From contig CAZIKB010000179.1 of assembly GCA_964539665.1 (NCBI GenBank), positions 1 through 10,148 on the forward strand: 10,148 bases of DNA. Reading direction: 5' to 3'. Under the pieces are notes generated by a model. The model was not told where the DNA came from, made no database searches, and saw only the letters and a list, made by a program, of their open reading frames with translations. The position numbers were made by a program, and so were the translations under genes. This DNA comes from CAZIKB01 sp964539665 (lineage in GTDB: Bacteria > Zhuqueibacterota > Zhuqueibacteria > Oceanimicrobiales > Oceanimicrobiaceae). Shown piece by piece: positions 1 through 6,059 of the stretch; the first letter of the stretch is position 1; every line of letters starts with the position of its first letter.

Positions 1-2
1 TT

Positions 3-836
3 AACAAAGTAGCAAAAGGAGATTTTGACTACTCGCTTGCTGTCACGAGTTCCGACGAGATCGGCCAGTTGACGATTGCCTACAACGAAATGACTGACAA
101 ATTGAGTTATCATATCAAGAAACTGACTGAGAAACAAGAACAACTATTACATTCTCAAAAACTTGCCTCTCTGGGCAAGATGGCTGCAGGCGTCGCGCAT
201 GAATTGAATAGCCCGCTTACAGTGATTTTAAATGATAGCTCTCTGCTGATTCGTGACTTTCCTGATGGCAGTCCGGAAAAGAAAGATCTGGAAGTGATTA
301 TGGGAGAGGCAAAACGATGCGGAGAAATTATTCATAACTTATTGGAATTCACTAGGCTTGAAAGACCTGCGAAAAAACTGAAAAATATAAACACAGTTGC
401 AAAGGAAGCTCTGGAACTCATTAAGCATCAAGCCATTCTTAACAATATCGATGTGACCCTGAACCTGACTCCTGACATGCCTCGGATTAGGATTGACGAT
501 AATCAGATAAAACAGGTATTCCTGGATATAATGTCAAATAGCATTCAGGCCATGCCTGAGGGCGGTCATCTAACAATTTCATCGAATCTATCTCAGGAGC
601 CAAATTTTCTCGATGTCAATTTTGGTGATACCGGCTGTGGGATTTCAGAAGATAATATGAATAAAATATTCCAACCGTTTTATACCACCAAAGATGCCAA
701 GAATGGAACAGGGCTTGGGCTGGCGATATGCTATGAGATTATTCAGGAACATGGTGGCAAAATTAAAGTTAAGAGTACGGTTGGTAAAGGAACCACTTTT
801 TCTATCAAGCTGCCTATCACGCAGGTAAACGAATAA
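3..836 (+). CDS. Sensor histidine kinase, 5'-truncated by window edge (HAMP-HisKA-HATPase)
   Basis: The reading frame is open from base 3, so this is the last 277 residues of a longer protein; the TTG at 69 is only an internal codon. The first ~40 visible residues are the second half of a HAMP linker (GDFDYSL, then SSDEIGQLTIAYNEM). A short coiled coil follows, then the HisKA H-box GVAHELNSPL with the phospho-acceptor His at visible residue 66. The HATPase domain has the N-box Asn at ~179 (IMSNSIQAM), DTGCG at ~209-213 and GTGLGLAICYEIIQEHGG near the end. All catalytic motifs are present, so it should autophosphorylate at the membrane. The missing part should hold a transmembrane helix and a sensor domain. 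It lies 56 bases upstream of the receiver-GcvH gene and is the obvious phosphodonor for it. Family assignment is firm; the stimulus is unknown. Confidence 0.95.
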   Translation, partial: NKVAKGDFDYSLAVTSSDEIGQLTIAYNEMTDKLSYHIKKLTEKQEQLLHSQKLASLGKMAAGVAHELNSPLTVILNDSSLLIRDFPDGSPEKKDLEVIMGEAKRCGEIIHNLLEFTRLERPAKKLKNINTVAKEALELIKHQAILNNIDVTLNLTPDMPRIRIDDNQIKQVFLDIMSNSIQAMPEGGHLTISSNLSQEPNFLDVNFGDTGCGISEDNMNKIFQPFYTTKDAKNGTGLGLAICYEIIQEHGGKIKVKSTVGKGTTFSIKLPITQVNE

Positions 837-847
837 ATATTAAAATT

Positions 848-867
848 GTGAAATTTCCCTTTCTCAC
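848..867. promoter_or_regulatory. Dyad GTGAAA-N8-TCTCAC, putative regulator site
   Basis: This 20-bp interrupted dyad matches the two dyads at 9669 and 9759 (GTGAGA-N8-TCTCAC) in arm sequence and spacer length, with one arm mismatch. The flanks also agree: a T before the left arm, and TTGT after the right arm as at 9759. It lies 25 bases before the ATG of the receiver-GcvH gene, which favours a repressor-like or autoregulatory role for the bound protein, or an enhancer acting at a distance. The repeated pattern is seen directly; the binding protein is inferred. Confidence 0.5.
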
Positions 868-878
868 TTGTTAACAAG
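867..878. repeat. Perfect 12-bp palindrome CTTGTTAACAAG
   Basis: A perfect palindrome that shares its first base with the last base of the 848-867 dyad and ends four bases before the GGAGG ribosome binding site of the next gene. It could extend the operator or form a small hairpin close to the ribosome site. A palindrome of this size can arise by chance in AT-rich DNA. Confidence 0.35.
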
Positions 879-892
879 AATGGAGGAAAATT

Positions 893-1756
893 ATGGCAGA
901 AGAATTACGCGTGCTGGTCGTTGATGATGAAATAACTGTTTGTAACAGTTGTATGAAGACACTCTCCCGGGAGGGATATAAAGTTGATTATTCGCTGAAT
1001 GGGGCTGAGGCTCTGAAAAAGATCGCTGGTGGCAATTACGATCTGGTTGTAACAGATCTTAAAATGCCCAAAGTTGATGGAATGCAGTTATTGAGAACGG
1101 TCAAGGCTCGATGGCCTGAGGTTAACGTCATTATGATCACTGGCTACGGTACCATTCGCTCGGCTGTTGAGGCCATGAAACTGGGAGCCTTTGATTATGT
1201 TTCAAAACCCTTTACGTCTGAGGAACTCGCTGGTGTTGCGGCTCGGGCGCTCGGGCTTACAAAATTACATCGTGAGGACGAAACACCGATTCTCTATCTC
1301 CCCGTAATTTTCGGAGATTTGAAAACAGAAGATCTGGAAAGTATGTGGTGCATTCCTGAGCATGCTTGGATCAGGATAGGCAAGGATCACACTGTTCAAA
1401 TAGGCCTTGACGCGGTCTATTGTCGACTTATAGGCGGTGGAATAGCAACAATCGAGCTTCCGCAGGTTGGTAAGGACCTTAAGCAAGGTGAAGCCTGTGT
1501 AGTAATGACTACGAAAGACACGAACTCGTCAAAAGAAGCACAACATAACCTCTGGTGCCCGCTTGGCGGTTGTGTTTTGAAAACAAATGATGATGTACAG
1601 AAAGATTTGTCACTTTTAACAAAAAGCCCATATAGCCAGGGATGGCTGGTACGTCTTGAACCTTCAAATATAGATGAAGATCTGAAGACTCTCAAACCTT
1701 TCACGGAGAGTATTGGAGGCAGAGCAGCACAGAGATACCTCAAAAAGATTGTGTAG
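893..1756 (+). CDS. Response regulator with C-terminal GcvH-like (lipoyl-type) domain
   Basis: Residues 5-122 form a complete receiver domain: acidic pair D11/D12, phospho-acceptor D55 (VVTDLKMP), T83 (MITGYG) and K105 (SKPF). Residues ~150-270 resemble glycine-cleavage H protein: PEHAWIRIGKD, IELPQVGKDLKQGEA, the CPLGG turn, and SPYSQGWLVRLEP, which matches the PY-x-x-GW motif of GcvH. There is no DNA-binding domain. The lipoyl-lysine hairpin is not canonical: where GcvH has ESVKA, this protein has a loop about six residues longer (TTKDTNSSKEAQHN). K214 or K208 might be the modified lysine, or none may be. ATG with GGAGG (883-887) five bases upstream fixes the start. It probably receives phosphate from the upstream kinase. 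The output, perhaps protein docking or redox/lipoyl chemistry, is unknown. Domain calls are strong; function is not. Confidence 0.9.
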   Translation: MAEELRVLVVDDEITVCNSCMKTLSREGYKVDYSLNGAEALKKIAGGNYDLVVTDLKMPKVDGMQLLRTVKARWPEVNVIMITGYGTIRSAVEAMKLGAFDYVSKPFTSEELAGVAARALGLTKLHREDETPILYLPVIFGDLKTEDLESMWCIPEHAWIRIGKDHTVQIGLDAVYCRLIGGGIATIELPQVGKDLKQGEACVVMTTKDTNSSKEAQHNLWCPLGGCVLKTNDDVQKDLSLLTKSPYSQGWLVRLEPSNIDEDLKTLKPFTESIGGRAAQRYLKKIV

Positions 1757-1784
1757 TTGAGGCTGAAACTCCTTTCGAAAATAT

Positions 1785-2405
1785 ATGCCAAAGGTTAAGA
1801 AAACTGAAAGTCACGATATCAACTTATCTGCTGCTATTTTAACTGGCGGGCAGTCCGTTCGAATGGGGCAAAATAAAGCGTTGTTGGCTTTTGGCGGTAA
1901 GACCATGATAAAACGTGCGGTTGATACCGTACTTATGCTGGTATCAGACGTGATGCTCATAGGTAATCAATCTGAAGTCTATGCAGGTTTAGGACTCCCA
2001 GTTCATGCCGATGCAGTCGAGCGCTGTGGACCTTTGGGGGGTATTTATACGGCGTTGTTACATGCAAAATTTCAGCAATGTCTTGTATTGGCTTGTGATT
2101 TGCCTTTTTTGTCCGGATCATTGTTGCAGTTTTTGTGTGAAAATTGTGCCGCTTGTGATGTTTTAGTATTTGAGTCTGATTCTGGTTTGGAACCTCTGTG
2201 CGCGGTTTACAGCAAGCGCTGCTTATCAGTTATCCAGGAAAACATCAAGAATAAATATTACAAAGTTTCAGATTTTCATGAGAAGGTTAATACCCATATT
2301 GTACGTCTGAATCCGGATCAGCCATTTTACGATTCTAAAGCATTTATTAATATTAATACGAAAGATGATTTGCGCCAGGCACGTAAACTTCTTAACAAAA
2401 AATAG
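1785..2405 (+). CDS. mobA: Molybdenum cofactor guanylyltransferase MobA
   Basis: MobA transfers GMP from GTP to molybdopterin in the cytoplasm to make the MGD form used by DMSO-reductase-family enzymes. The nucleotidyltransferase signature LTGGQSVRMGQNKA is at residues 19-32, with G-rich loop and Lys. GPLGG is at 82-86, the metal-binding Asp in LACDLPFL at ~105, EPLCAVY at 136-142 and the C-terminal NINTKDDL at 189-196, which is close to the family's NINTPEDL. The 206-residue length is normal. The first ~14 residues are a short polar extension; no start codon lies between them and the signature, so ATG 1785 is kept although no Shine-Dalgarno is evident. It starts 28 bases after the receiver-GcvH stop, probably in the same transcript. 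A related nucleotidyltransferase (MocA-like) is the alternative. No molybdoenzyme is encoded in the window. Confidence 0.88.
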   Translation: MPKVKKTESHDINLSAAILTGGQSVRMGQNKALLAFGGKTMIKRAVDTVLMLVSDVMLIGNQSEVYAGLGLPVHADAVERCGPLGGIYTALLHAKFQQCLVLACDLPFLSGSLLQFLCENCAACDVLVFESDSGLEPLCAVYSKRCLSVIQENIKNKYYKVSDFHEKVNTHIVRLNPDQPFYDSKAFININTKDDLRQARKLLNKK

Positions 2406-2450
2406 GGAAAGAATTGTGATCTGATTTAGTTACAAAGAGGATGAAAAAAA

Positions 2451-2471
2451 TAATTTAATAGTATTAAATTA
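2451..2471. repeat. AT-only inverted repeat, 9-bp arms, 3-base loop
   Basis: Arms TAATTTAAT and ATTAAATTA are perfectly complementary around AGT. It lies 46 bases after the mobA stop. It could be an operator for a dimeric regulator or a weak mRNA 3' hairpin; no T-run follows, so it is not a good intrinsic terminator. Confidence 0.45.
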
Positions 2472-2522
2472 GATTTAGCTAATGCGGTTCTCATATAAAG
2501 GAGCTGTGGTTGTTGCAAATGT

Positions 2523-2565
2523 GAGTCAATGCGATGTGCAATAAATGACAAATAATTATTGACTC
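2523..2565. promoter_or_regulatory. Interrupted dyad GAGTCAAT ... ATTGACTC, putative operator
   Basis: Two perfect 8-bp inverted arms are separated by 27 bases. The right arm (2558-2565) overlaps the -35 box of the predicted promoter, so a protein bound there would affect polymerase access. Arm-to-arm centre distance is 35 bp. It does not match a familiar operator such as an FNR or Fur box. Confidence 0.4.
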
Positions 2566-2587
2566 TTTGTTTTATTTGTCTTATCTT
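2559..2587 (+). promoter_or_regulatory. Predicted sigma-70 type promoter for the cytochrome operon
   Basis: TTGACT (2559-2564) and TATCTT (2582-2587) are separated by 17 bases. This is five of six matches to the -35 consensus and four of six to the -10. Transcription would begin near 2594, leaving a leader of about 54 bases before the ATG at 2648. Confidence 0.5.
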
Positions 2588-2647
2588 TAGCATTCAAAAA
2601 AATAATCCCCAGGCACTTTTTAATTAATAATATTTCACTGTATCTTG

Positions 2648-3457
2648 ATGAACAGAATAAATAAAAACAAATTCAATGATATGATTAGTTTAAAACCTTT
2701 ACATTTATTAAAATCTTTTTGGAATGGTATTCCCGAACAGGCTAAACGTTTGGTCATTATTTTTACTATCGTAATTGTTGTGCTTATCGCAGCCAGGTCT
2801 ATTCTGGTTCCTCATGATTTTGGTAAATATGGACATTACCGAGCTTCTGCTGCTGATGAGATCATTTCCCAGAAGATCAAATATGCCGGGCATGAAATCT
2901 GTACAGAGTGTCACGAAGATATAGCGGAAGTCAAAAGTTCAGGATATCATAAAAACGTCTCATGTGAGGTATGTCACGGTCCTGCAGCAATCCACGCGGA
3001 GGAAACTGATACTGAAGGATTGCAAGCGCCGCGCGGGAGAGGATATTGCCCACTGTGCCATGAATATCTGGCTTCGAGGCCGACAGGCTTTCCGCAAATC
3101 GTTTCGGCATCTCACAATCCAGTGAAACCTTGCATTACGTGTCATGAACCCCATGATCCTAAGCCATCAGAGCCGCCCAAAGAATGTTCAGCATGCCATG
3201 CAAACATTGCCAGAACCCTGACCATTTCTCATCATACTTATGTAACATGTATTCGTTGCCATGAAACCCCTGAGGAACATAAAGTGAATCCCAGGCAGTA
3301 TACTCCATCTAAACCTGATTCCAGGGAATTCTGTGGCGGTTGTCACTCAGTAGATGCTTCGAGTGAAAGGGGCATTCCAAGGGTGGAGATAGCCACACAT
3401 GGGGAACGATATGTATGCTGGCAATGTCACTATCCTCACCTACCGGAGGCCAATTAA
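2648..3457 (+). CDS. Membrane-anchored octaheme cytochrome c
   Basis: Periplasmic electron-transfer subunit tethered by one N-terminal helix (residues ~34-54, LVIIFTIVIVVLIAA), followed by VPHDFGKYGHYRA, a junction often seen in related multiheme proteins. Eight CxxCH heme-attachment motifs are visible: CTECH 85, CEVCH 106, CPLCH 134, CITCH 162, CSACH 180, CIRCH 201, CGGCH 229 and CWQCH 257. Two of them sit in an H-x5/7-CxxCHxPH context (~156-169 and ~250-264). Many other His residues could be distal ligands. ATG 2648 is preferred over the TTG just before it. No Shine-Dalgarno is evident. It heads an operon with the ferredoxin and NrfD genes and overlaps the ferredoxin start by one base. It probably passes electrons between that membrane module and periplasmic partners. 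There is no catalytic signature of a nitrite or tetrathionate reductase, so an electron-carrier role is most likely. Confidence 0.93.
   Translation: MNRINKNKFNDMISLKPLHLLKSFWNGIPEQAKRLVIIFTIVIVVLIAARSILVPHDFGKYGHYRASAADEIISQKIKYAGHEICTECHEDIAEVKSSGYHKNVSCEVCHGPAAIHAEETDTEGLQAPRGRGYCPLCHEYLASRPTGFPQIVSASHNPVKPCITCHEPHDPKPSEPPKECSACHANIARTLTISHHTYVTCIRCHETPEEHKVNPRQYTPSKPDSREFCGGCHSVDASSERGIPRVEIATHGERYVCWQCHYPHLPEAN
3445..3449 (+). promoter_or_regulatory. Ribosome binding site GGAGG fixing the ferredoxin start at 3457
   Basis: GGAGG lies seven bases before ATG 3457, inside the end of the cytochrome gene. It selects 3457 over an in-frame ATG at 3415, which would add 14 residues ahead of the Tat signal and overlap the cytochrome gene by 43 bases. 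Confidence 0.8.
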
Positions 3458-4257
3458 TGGATAAATTTCACAACATAGATAATAATGGAAAAAAATACGA
3501 AAGAAGAAATTTTCTAAAAACTTTCTTAATCACACTCGCTTCCATACTCTATCCGGGATTTAGTTTTGCACAAGAAGTTAGCAAAAAGACGAAAGCCTGG
3601 ATTTTAGGTGATGGATATTTTCCTGCAGAGCATTATTGGGGCATGGGGATAGATATTAATAAGTGCATTGGTTGCGGGCGTTGTGTAGACGCATGCAAGA
3701 GAGAGAACGATGTACCCAGAGAACCATTTTTCTTTAGAACATGGGTTGAGCGTTATCGCATCGTCGAAAATGGGGAAACCATTGTCGACAGTCCAAATGG
3801 TGCAATTAATAGCTTTCGTGATGAACCCATTGGAAGTAATATCATCAGAAGCTTTTTTGTGCCCAAAATATGTAATCATTGCGATAAACCTCCCTGTGTT
3901 CAGGTTTGTCCGGTCGGAGCAACATTCATAACTCCGGATGGAGTGATTTTAGTGGATGCGAATTATTGTATTGGCTGCAGATATTGTATTCAGGCCTGTC
4001 CTTATGGAGCGCGTTTCATTGATCCCGAAACCCATACTGCAGAAAAATGTACCTTCTGCTATCATAGAATAGTTAAAAACCTTGTGCCTGCGTGTGTTGA
4101 AGTATGTCCTACTCAGGCAAGAATTTTCGGAGAAATAAAGAAAAAGGCCAGTCCTCTTGGCAGGTTTCTTCGCATGAATAAAATAGGAGTACTTAAGCCT
4201 TTTCTAAATACTGAACCAAAAGTATACTATGCAAACCTTGATATGGAGGTAAAATAA
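3457..4257 (+). CDS. Tat-exported 4x[4Fe-4S] ferredoxin subunit (DsrO/HybA/NrfC-like)
   Basis: A 266-residue electron-transfer subunit. The N-terminus carries a twin-arginine signal (ERRNFLK at 15-21, hydrophobic stretch to ~36, likely cleavage after SFA at 36-38), so it acts folded in the periplasm. Sixteen cysteines in four groups can bind four [4Fe-4S] clusters: C70/73/76/80, C139/142/147/151, C171/174/177/181 and C198/201/213/217. The CxxC-x11-CxxxC form of the fourth group is typical of the DMSO-reductase B-subunit, NrfC and DsrO family. The start ATG shares its A with the cytochrome TAA, showing translational coupling. It should relay electrons between the NrfD protein that follows and the octaheme cytochrome before it. 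The 217-266 tail is plain and basic. The family call is firm; the specific complex is not identified. Confidence 0.94.
   Translation: MDKFHNIDNNGKKYERRNFLKTFLITLASILYPGFSFAQEVSKKTKAWILGDGYFPAEHYWGMGIDINKCIGCGRCVDACKRENDVPREPFFFRTWVERYRIVENGETIVDSPNGAINSFRDEPIGSNIIRSFFVPKICNHCDKPPCVQVCPVGATFITPDGVILVDANYCIGCRYCIQACPYGARFIDPETHTAEKCTFCYHRIVKNLVPACVEVCPTQARIFGEIKKKASPLGRFLRMNKIGVLKPFLNTEPKVYYANLDMEVK
4245..4250 (+). promoter_or_regulatory. Ribosome binding site GGAGGT supporting the TTG start at 4260
   Basis: GGAGGT lies nine bases before TTG 4260, inside the last codons of the ferredoxin gene. No ATG at a suitable distance competes, so the NrfD protein probably starts with TTG. Confidence 0.75.
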
Positions 4258-4259
4258 TT

Positions 4260-5468
4260 TTGGAAGAAATTGTAATTCATTTGGCGGGTCTGGTTAAAGA
4301 TATTTCAGGATATATATATCCAAATGAAATCGAATTACATTGGGCAATTTTAGTTGTGGTTTATCCTTATGTAACCGGATTAGTTGCAGGAGCTTTTATC
4401 CTGGCATCACTTGTGAAAATTTTCAATGTTAAAGAGATGCTGCCGACTTACAGAATGTCGCTGCTGACAGCTCTTGCCTTTTTAATTGTAGCGCCGTTGC
4501 CTTTACTTGCACATCTGGGACATCCGGAAAAATCGTTTGAAATATTTTTTACTCCTAATACCAGTTCTGCAATGGCCATGTTTGGATTTGTGTATGCGTG
4601 GTACTTGATGGCGGTTCTTCTGCTTGAAATCTGGCTTGACTACAGAAGGGATTTGATACTCTGGGCAAAGTCAGAAACGGGATTGAGAAAATGGATTCAT
4701 AAAGCGGCTTCCTTGTTTTCTTCAGATATTTCTGAGCGTGCACTGAAATTTGACCGAAAAGCAGTCAAGACGGTTACTATCATTGGTATTCCCTCGGCGT
4801 TTCTGCTGCATGGATATGTCGGTTTTATTTTCGGTTCTATTAAGGCGAATCCGTGGTGGTCCAGTGTGCTTATGCCTATCGTGTTTCTTTTTTCGGCAAT
4901 TGTGTCGGGTATCGCGTTGATGTTGCTGCTTTACATGATAGTAACACCGATGCGTCAAAAAAAGATAGATATGGCCTGTCTGGATAAACTGGCAAGCTAT
5001 CTATTTTATGCGATGATAGTAGATTTTTCTCTTGAAATCCTTGATTTTATTCACCGAGTCTATGAATCAGAGGAATCTATTAATATTCTGTCAGAGTTAG
5101 TTGCTGGCAAATTGTTTGTGAGTCTGATAGTGATCCAGCTACTTCTGGGGATGATACTTCCTTTAGGCGCTATTGCGTCTGTTAAGTTAATGCGCATTCC
5201 GGAAGAGTTAAAAAAACATATATATTTTGTTTCAGCGCTTTTGGTTCAGGTGGGTATATTTACAACCCGGTGGAACGTAGTGATTGGTGGACAATTATTT
5301 TCTAAAAGTTTCAAAGGACTGACTGTTTATAAAATGACTATCCTTGGAGTAGAGGGATTATTAATGTCAATAGCGCTCCTTGTTCTCCCATTCCTGATAC
5401 TTTGGATTCTTATGAAAATATTACCACCGTGGGATGAATCCAGGATGTCGTTAGAGCAAAGAGGGTAG
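4260..5468 (+). CDS. NrfD/PsrC-family integral membrane subunit (DsrP/HybB-like)
   Basis: A 402-residue membrane protein that should anchor the complex and exchange electrons with menaquinone or menaquinol. About nine hydrophobic helices can be seen (roughly 27-52, 68-87, 103-125, 170-192, 202-228, 243-265, 285-306, 318-340, 357-386). Family landmarks are LAHLGHPE after helix 2 and TRWNVVIGGQ in the late part, as in DsrP/HybB-type members. The 126-168 loop is charged and probably cytoplasmic. It begins two bases after the ferredoxin stop with a TTG start. With the two upstream genes it forms a cytochrome c/ferredoxin/NrfD trio, the redox half of complexes such as Dsr, Hmc, Qrc, Act or the Geobacter Cbc gene clusters. 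There is no catalytic subunit alongside. The frame stays open for 34 codons after the TAG. Confidence 0.92.
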   Translation: MEEIVIHLAGLVKDISGYIYPNEIELHWAILVVVYPYVTGLVAGAFILASLVKIFNVKEMLPTYRMSLLTALAFLIVAPLPLLAHLGHPEKSFEIFFTPNTSSAMAMFGFVYAWYLMAVLLLEIWLDYRRDLILWAKSETGLRKWIHKAASLFSSDISERALKFDRKAVKTVTIIGIPSAFLLHGYVGFIFGSIKANPWWSSVLMPIVFLFSAIVSGIALMLLLYMIVTPMRQKKIDMACLDKLASYLFYAMIVDFSLEILDFIHRVYESEESINILSELVAGKLFVSLIVIQLLLGMILPLGAIASVKLMRIPEELKKHIYFVSALLVQVGIFTTRWNVVIGGQLFSKSFKGLTVYKMTILGVEGLLMSIALLVLPFLILWILMKILPPWDESRMSLEQRG

Positions 5469-5827
5469 TCGAATAAATTTCGTGTTGCGCTAAGTGGCCT
5501 TGAGAACCATATTATCCTGGAATGTTTGAAAGGGCTCGCGGGACGTTTCAAAGAGTCAGCGATATTCAGGTAATGGCATTGAGCATTATCTCTGCATTTG
5601 TACTTATTATCCGCATATCTCCACATAAATCAATAAAAATATGTAGTTTCTTAATGCTGAGATTTTACGCATAATTCTTTCAAATAATTAAGAAATTACA
5701 GCATTAATCTATGTATAAAATTTTATGACTTTTTAAAAAATAGAGACTTACGCCTTAGTCTATGACCTATCCTTTTTGGCATTTTCATAAAATCATTTCA
5801 TTTTAATCGAAAGCGAATTATCTGGAC
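5469..5827. other. Gene-free stretch after the NrfD operon
   Basis: No intact gene is convincing. The NrfD frame stays open after its stop to a TAA at 5571. A 50-codon frame at 5522-5674 contains one hydrophobic stretch (VMALSIISAFVLIIRI) but has no good ribosome site. Short arms TTTGAAA/TTTCAAA (5525-5531 and 5546-5552) have no T-run, so a standard terminator is not visible. The main structure is the long hairpin at 5642-5700. The stretch probably holds decayed DNA, given the gene remnant immediately downstream. Confidence 0.5.
5642..5700. repeat. Long AT-rich inverted repeat with an overlapping alternative pairing
   Basis: Bases 5642-5655 pair with 5687-5700 over 14 positions (13 Watson-Crick, one G-T), around a 31-base loop. 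The left arm can instead pair through TTAATGCTG (5651-5659) with CAGCATTAA (5699-5707), a perfect 9-bp match. The two foldings exclude each other. It lies about 175 bases after the NrfD stop. It may be an RNA 3' structure, a mobile-element scar or an operator. Confidence 0.45.
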
Positions 5828-6059
5828 ATGTCAAAGGAAAATAAATTGCCAATCTATCTAAGTGAGTTCAATCCTGTAACAATTCGAAAAGCTGCCTTTG
5901 GAATAAACGGAAAAAGTAGATGACAATTCAAAAATTCTGCAGGCATTACAAAGAAATCACTGGAACCGTGAAGAAGCGGTAATTGAGATAGGTATAAGCC
6001 GAACTATGCTTTGGCACCGTATGCGAGAATTGGATTTGTTGAAGATGGAAATAATTTAG
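5828..6059 (+). pseudogene. Remnant of a sigma-54-dependent activator, C-terminal Fis-type HTH
   Basis: Two frames join across a five-A run (5911-5915). From ATG 5828 the first frame reads LPIYLSEF, like the linker after the AAA+ domain of NtrC-family proteins, and ends at TGA 5921-5923. Reading with one A fewer continues as VDDNSKILQALQRNHWNREE and then IGISRTMLWHRMRELDLLK, ending at TAG 6057. The second part is a clear Fis-type helix-turn-helix: ILxAL-x4-WN-x-EEA followed by GISRTxLW. No receiver, Walker A or GAFTGA sequence precedes it, so most of the gene is missing. Its HTH differs from that of the intact regulator at 8059, so it is not a recent partial copy of that gene. An intact stand-alone HTH protein read through a programmed frameshift is possible but less likely. 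Confidence 0.65.

Larger units (their letters stand above)
2406..2647. other. Intergenic control region before the cytochrome operon
   Basis: This 242-base AT-rich gap has no convincing gene. It holds a 9-bp-arm palindrome (2451-2471), an 8-bp interrupted dyad (2523-2530 and 2558-2565) and a sigma-70-like promoter (2559-2587). No GG-N10-GC sigma-54 element was found in it. There is no GC-rich hairpin plus T-run to terminate mobA transcription. Confidence 0.6.

Noticed and set aside
69..71. TTG as the start of the first kinase
   Set aside because: The frame is open back to base 3 and encodes HAMP sequence before this codon, so it is internal.
717..731. GG-N10-GC sigma-54-like element inside the first kinase gene
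   Set aside because: It lies in conserved HATPase codons, lacks the TTGC match and is probably a chance occurrence.
1417..1791. Long antisense open frame over the receiver-GcvH gene (and similar antisense frames elsewhere)
   Set aside because: They lie opposite well-supported domains, resemble no known protein and have no ribosome sites, so they are shadows of the coding strand.
2645..2647. TTG as the cytochrome start
   Set aside because: An ATG follows immediately and there is no ribosome site favouring the TTG.
3109..3117. TCTCAC half-sites inside coding regions (also near 7946)
   Set aside because: There is no matching GTGAGA arm at the 8-base spacing, so they are chance matches.
3415..3456. 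Upstream ATG at 3415 for the ferredoxin gene
   Set aside because: ATG 3457 has GGAGG at ideal spacing and places the Tat motif near the N-terminus; the longer form would only translate cytochrome sequence in another frame.
5522..5674. 50-codon frame with one hydrophobic stretch
   Set aside because: It has only a weak ribosome site, no recognisable family and runs into the hairpin region; not called as a gene.
6011..6025. TGGCAC followed by TGC in the HTH remnant as a sigma-54 promoter
   Set aside because: GG and GC are separated by eight bases rather than ten, and the sequence encodes conserved HTH residues.
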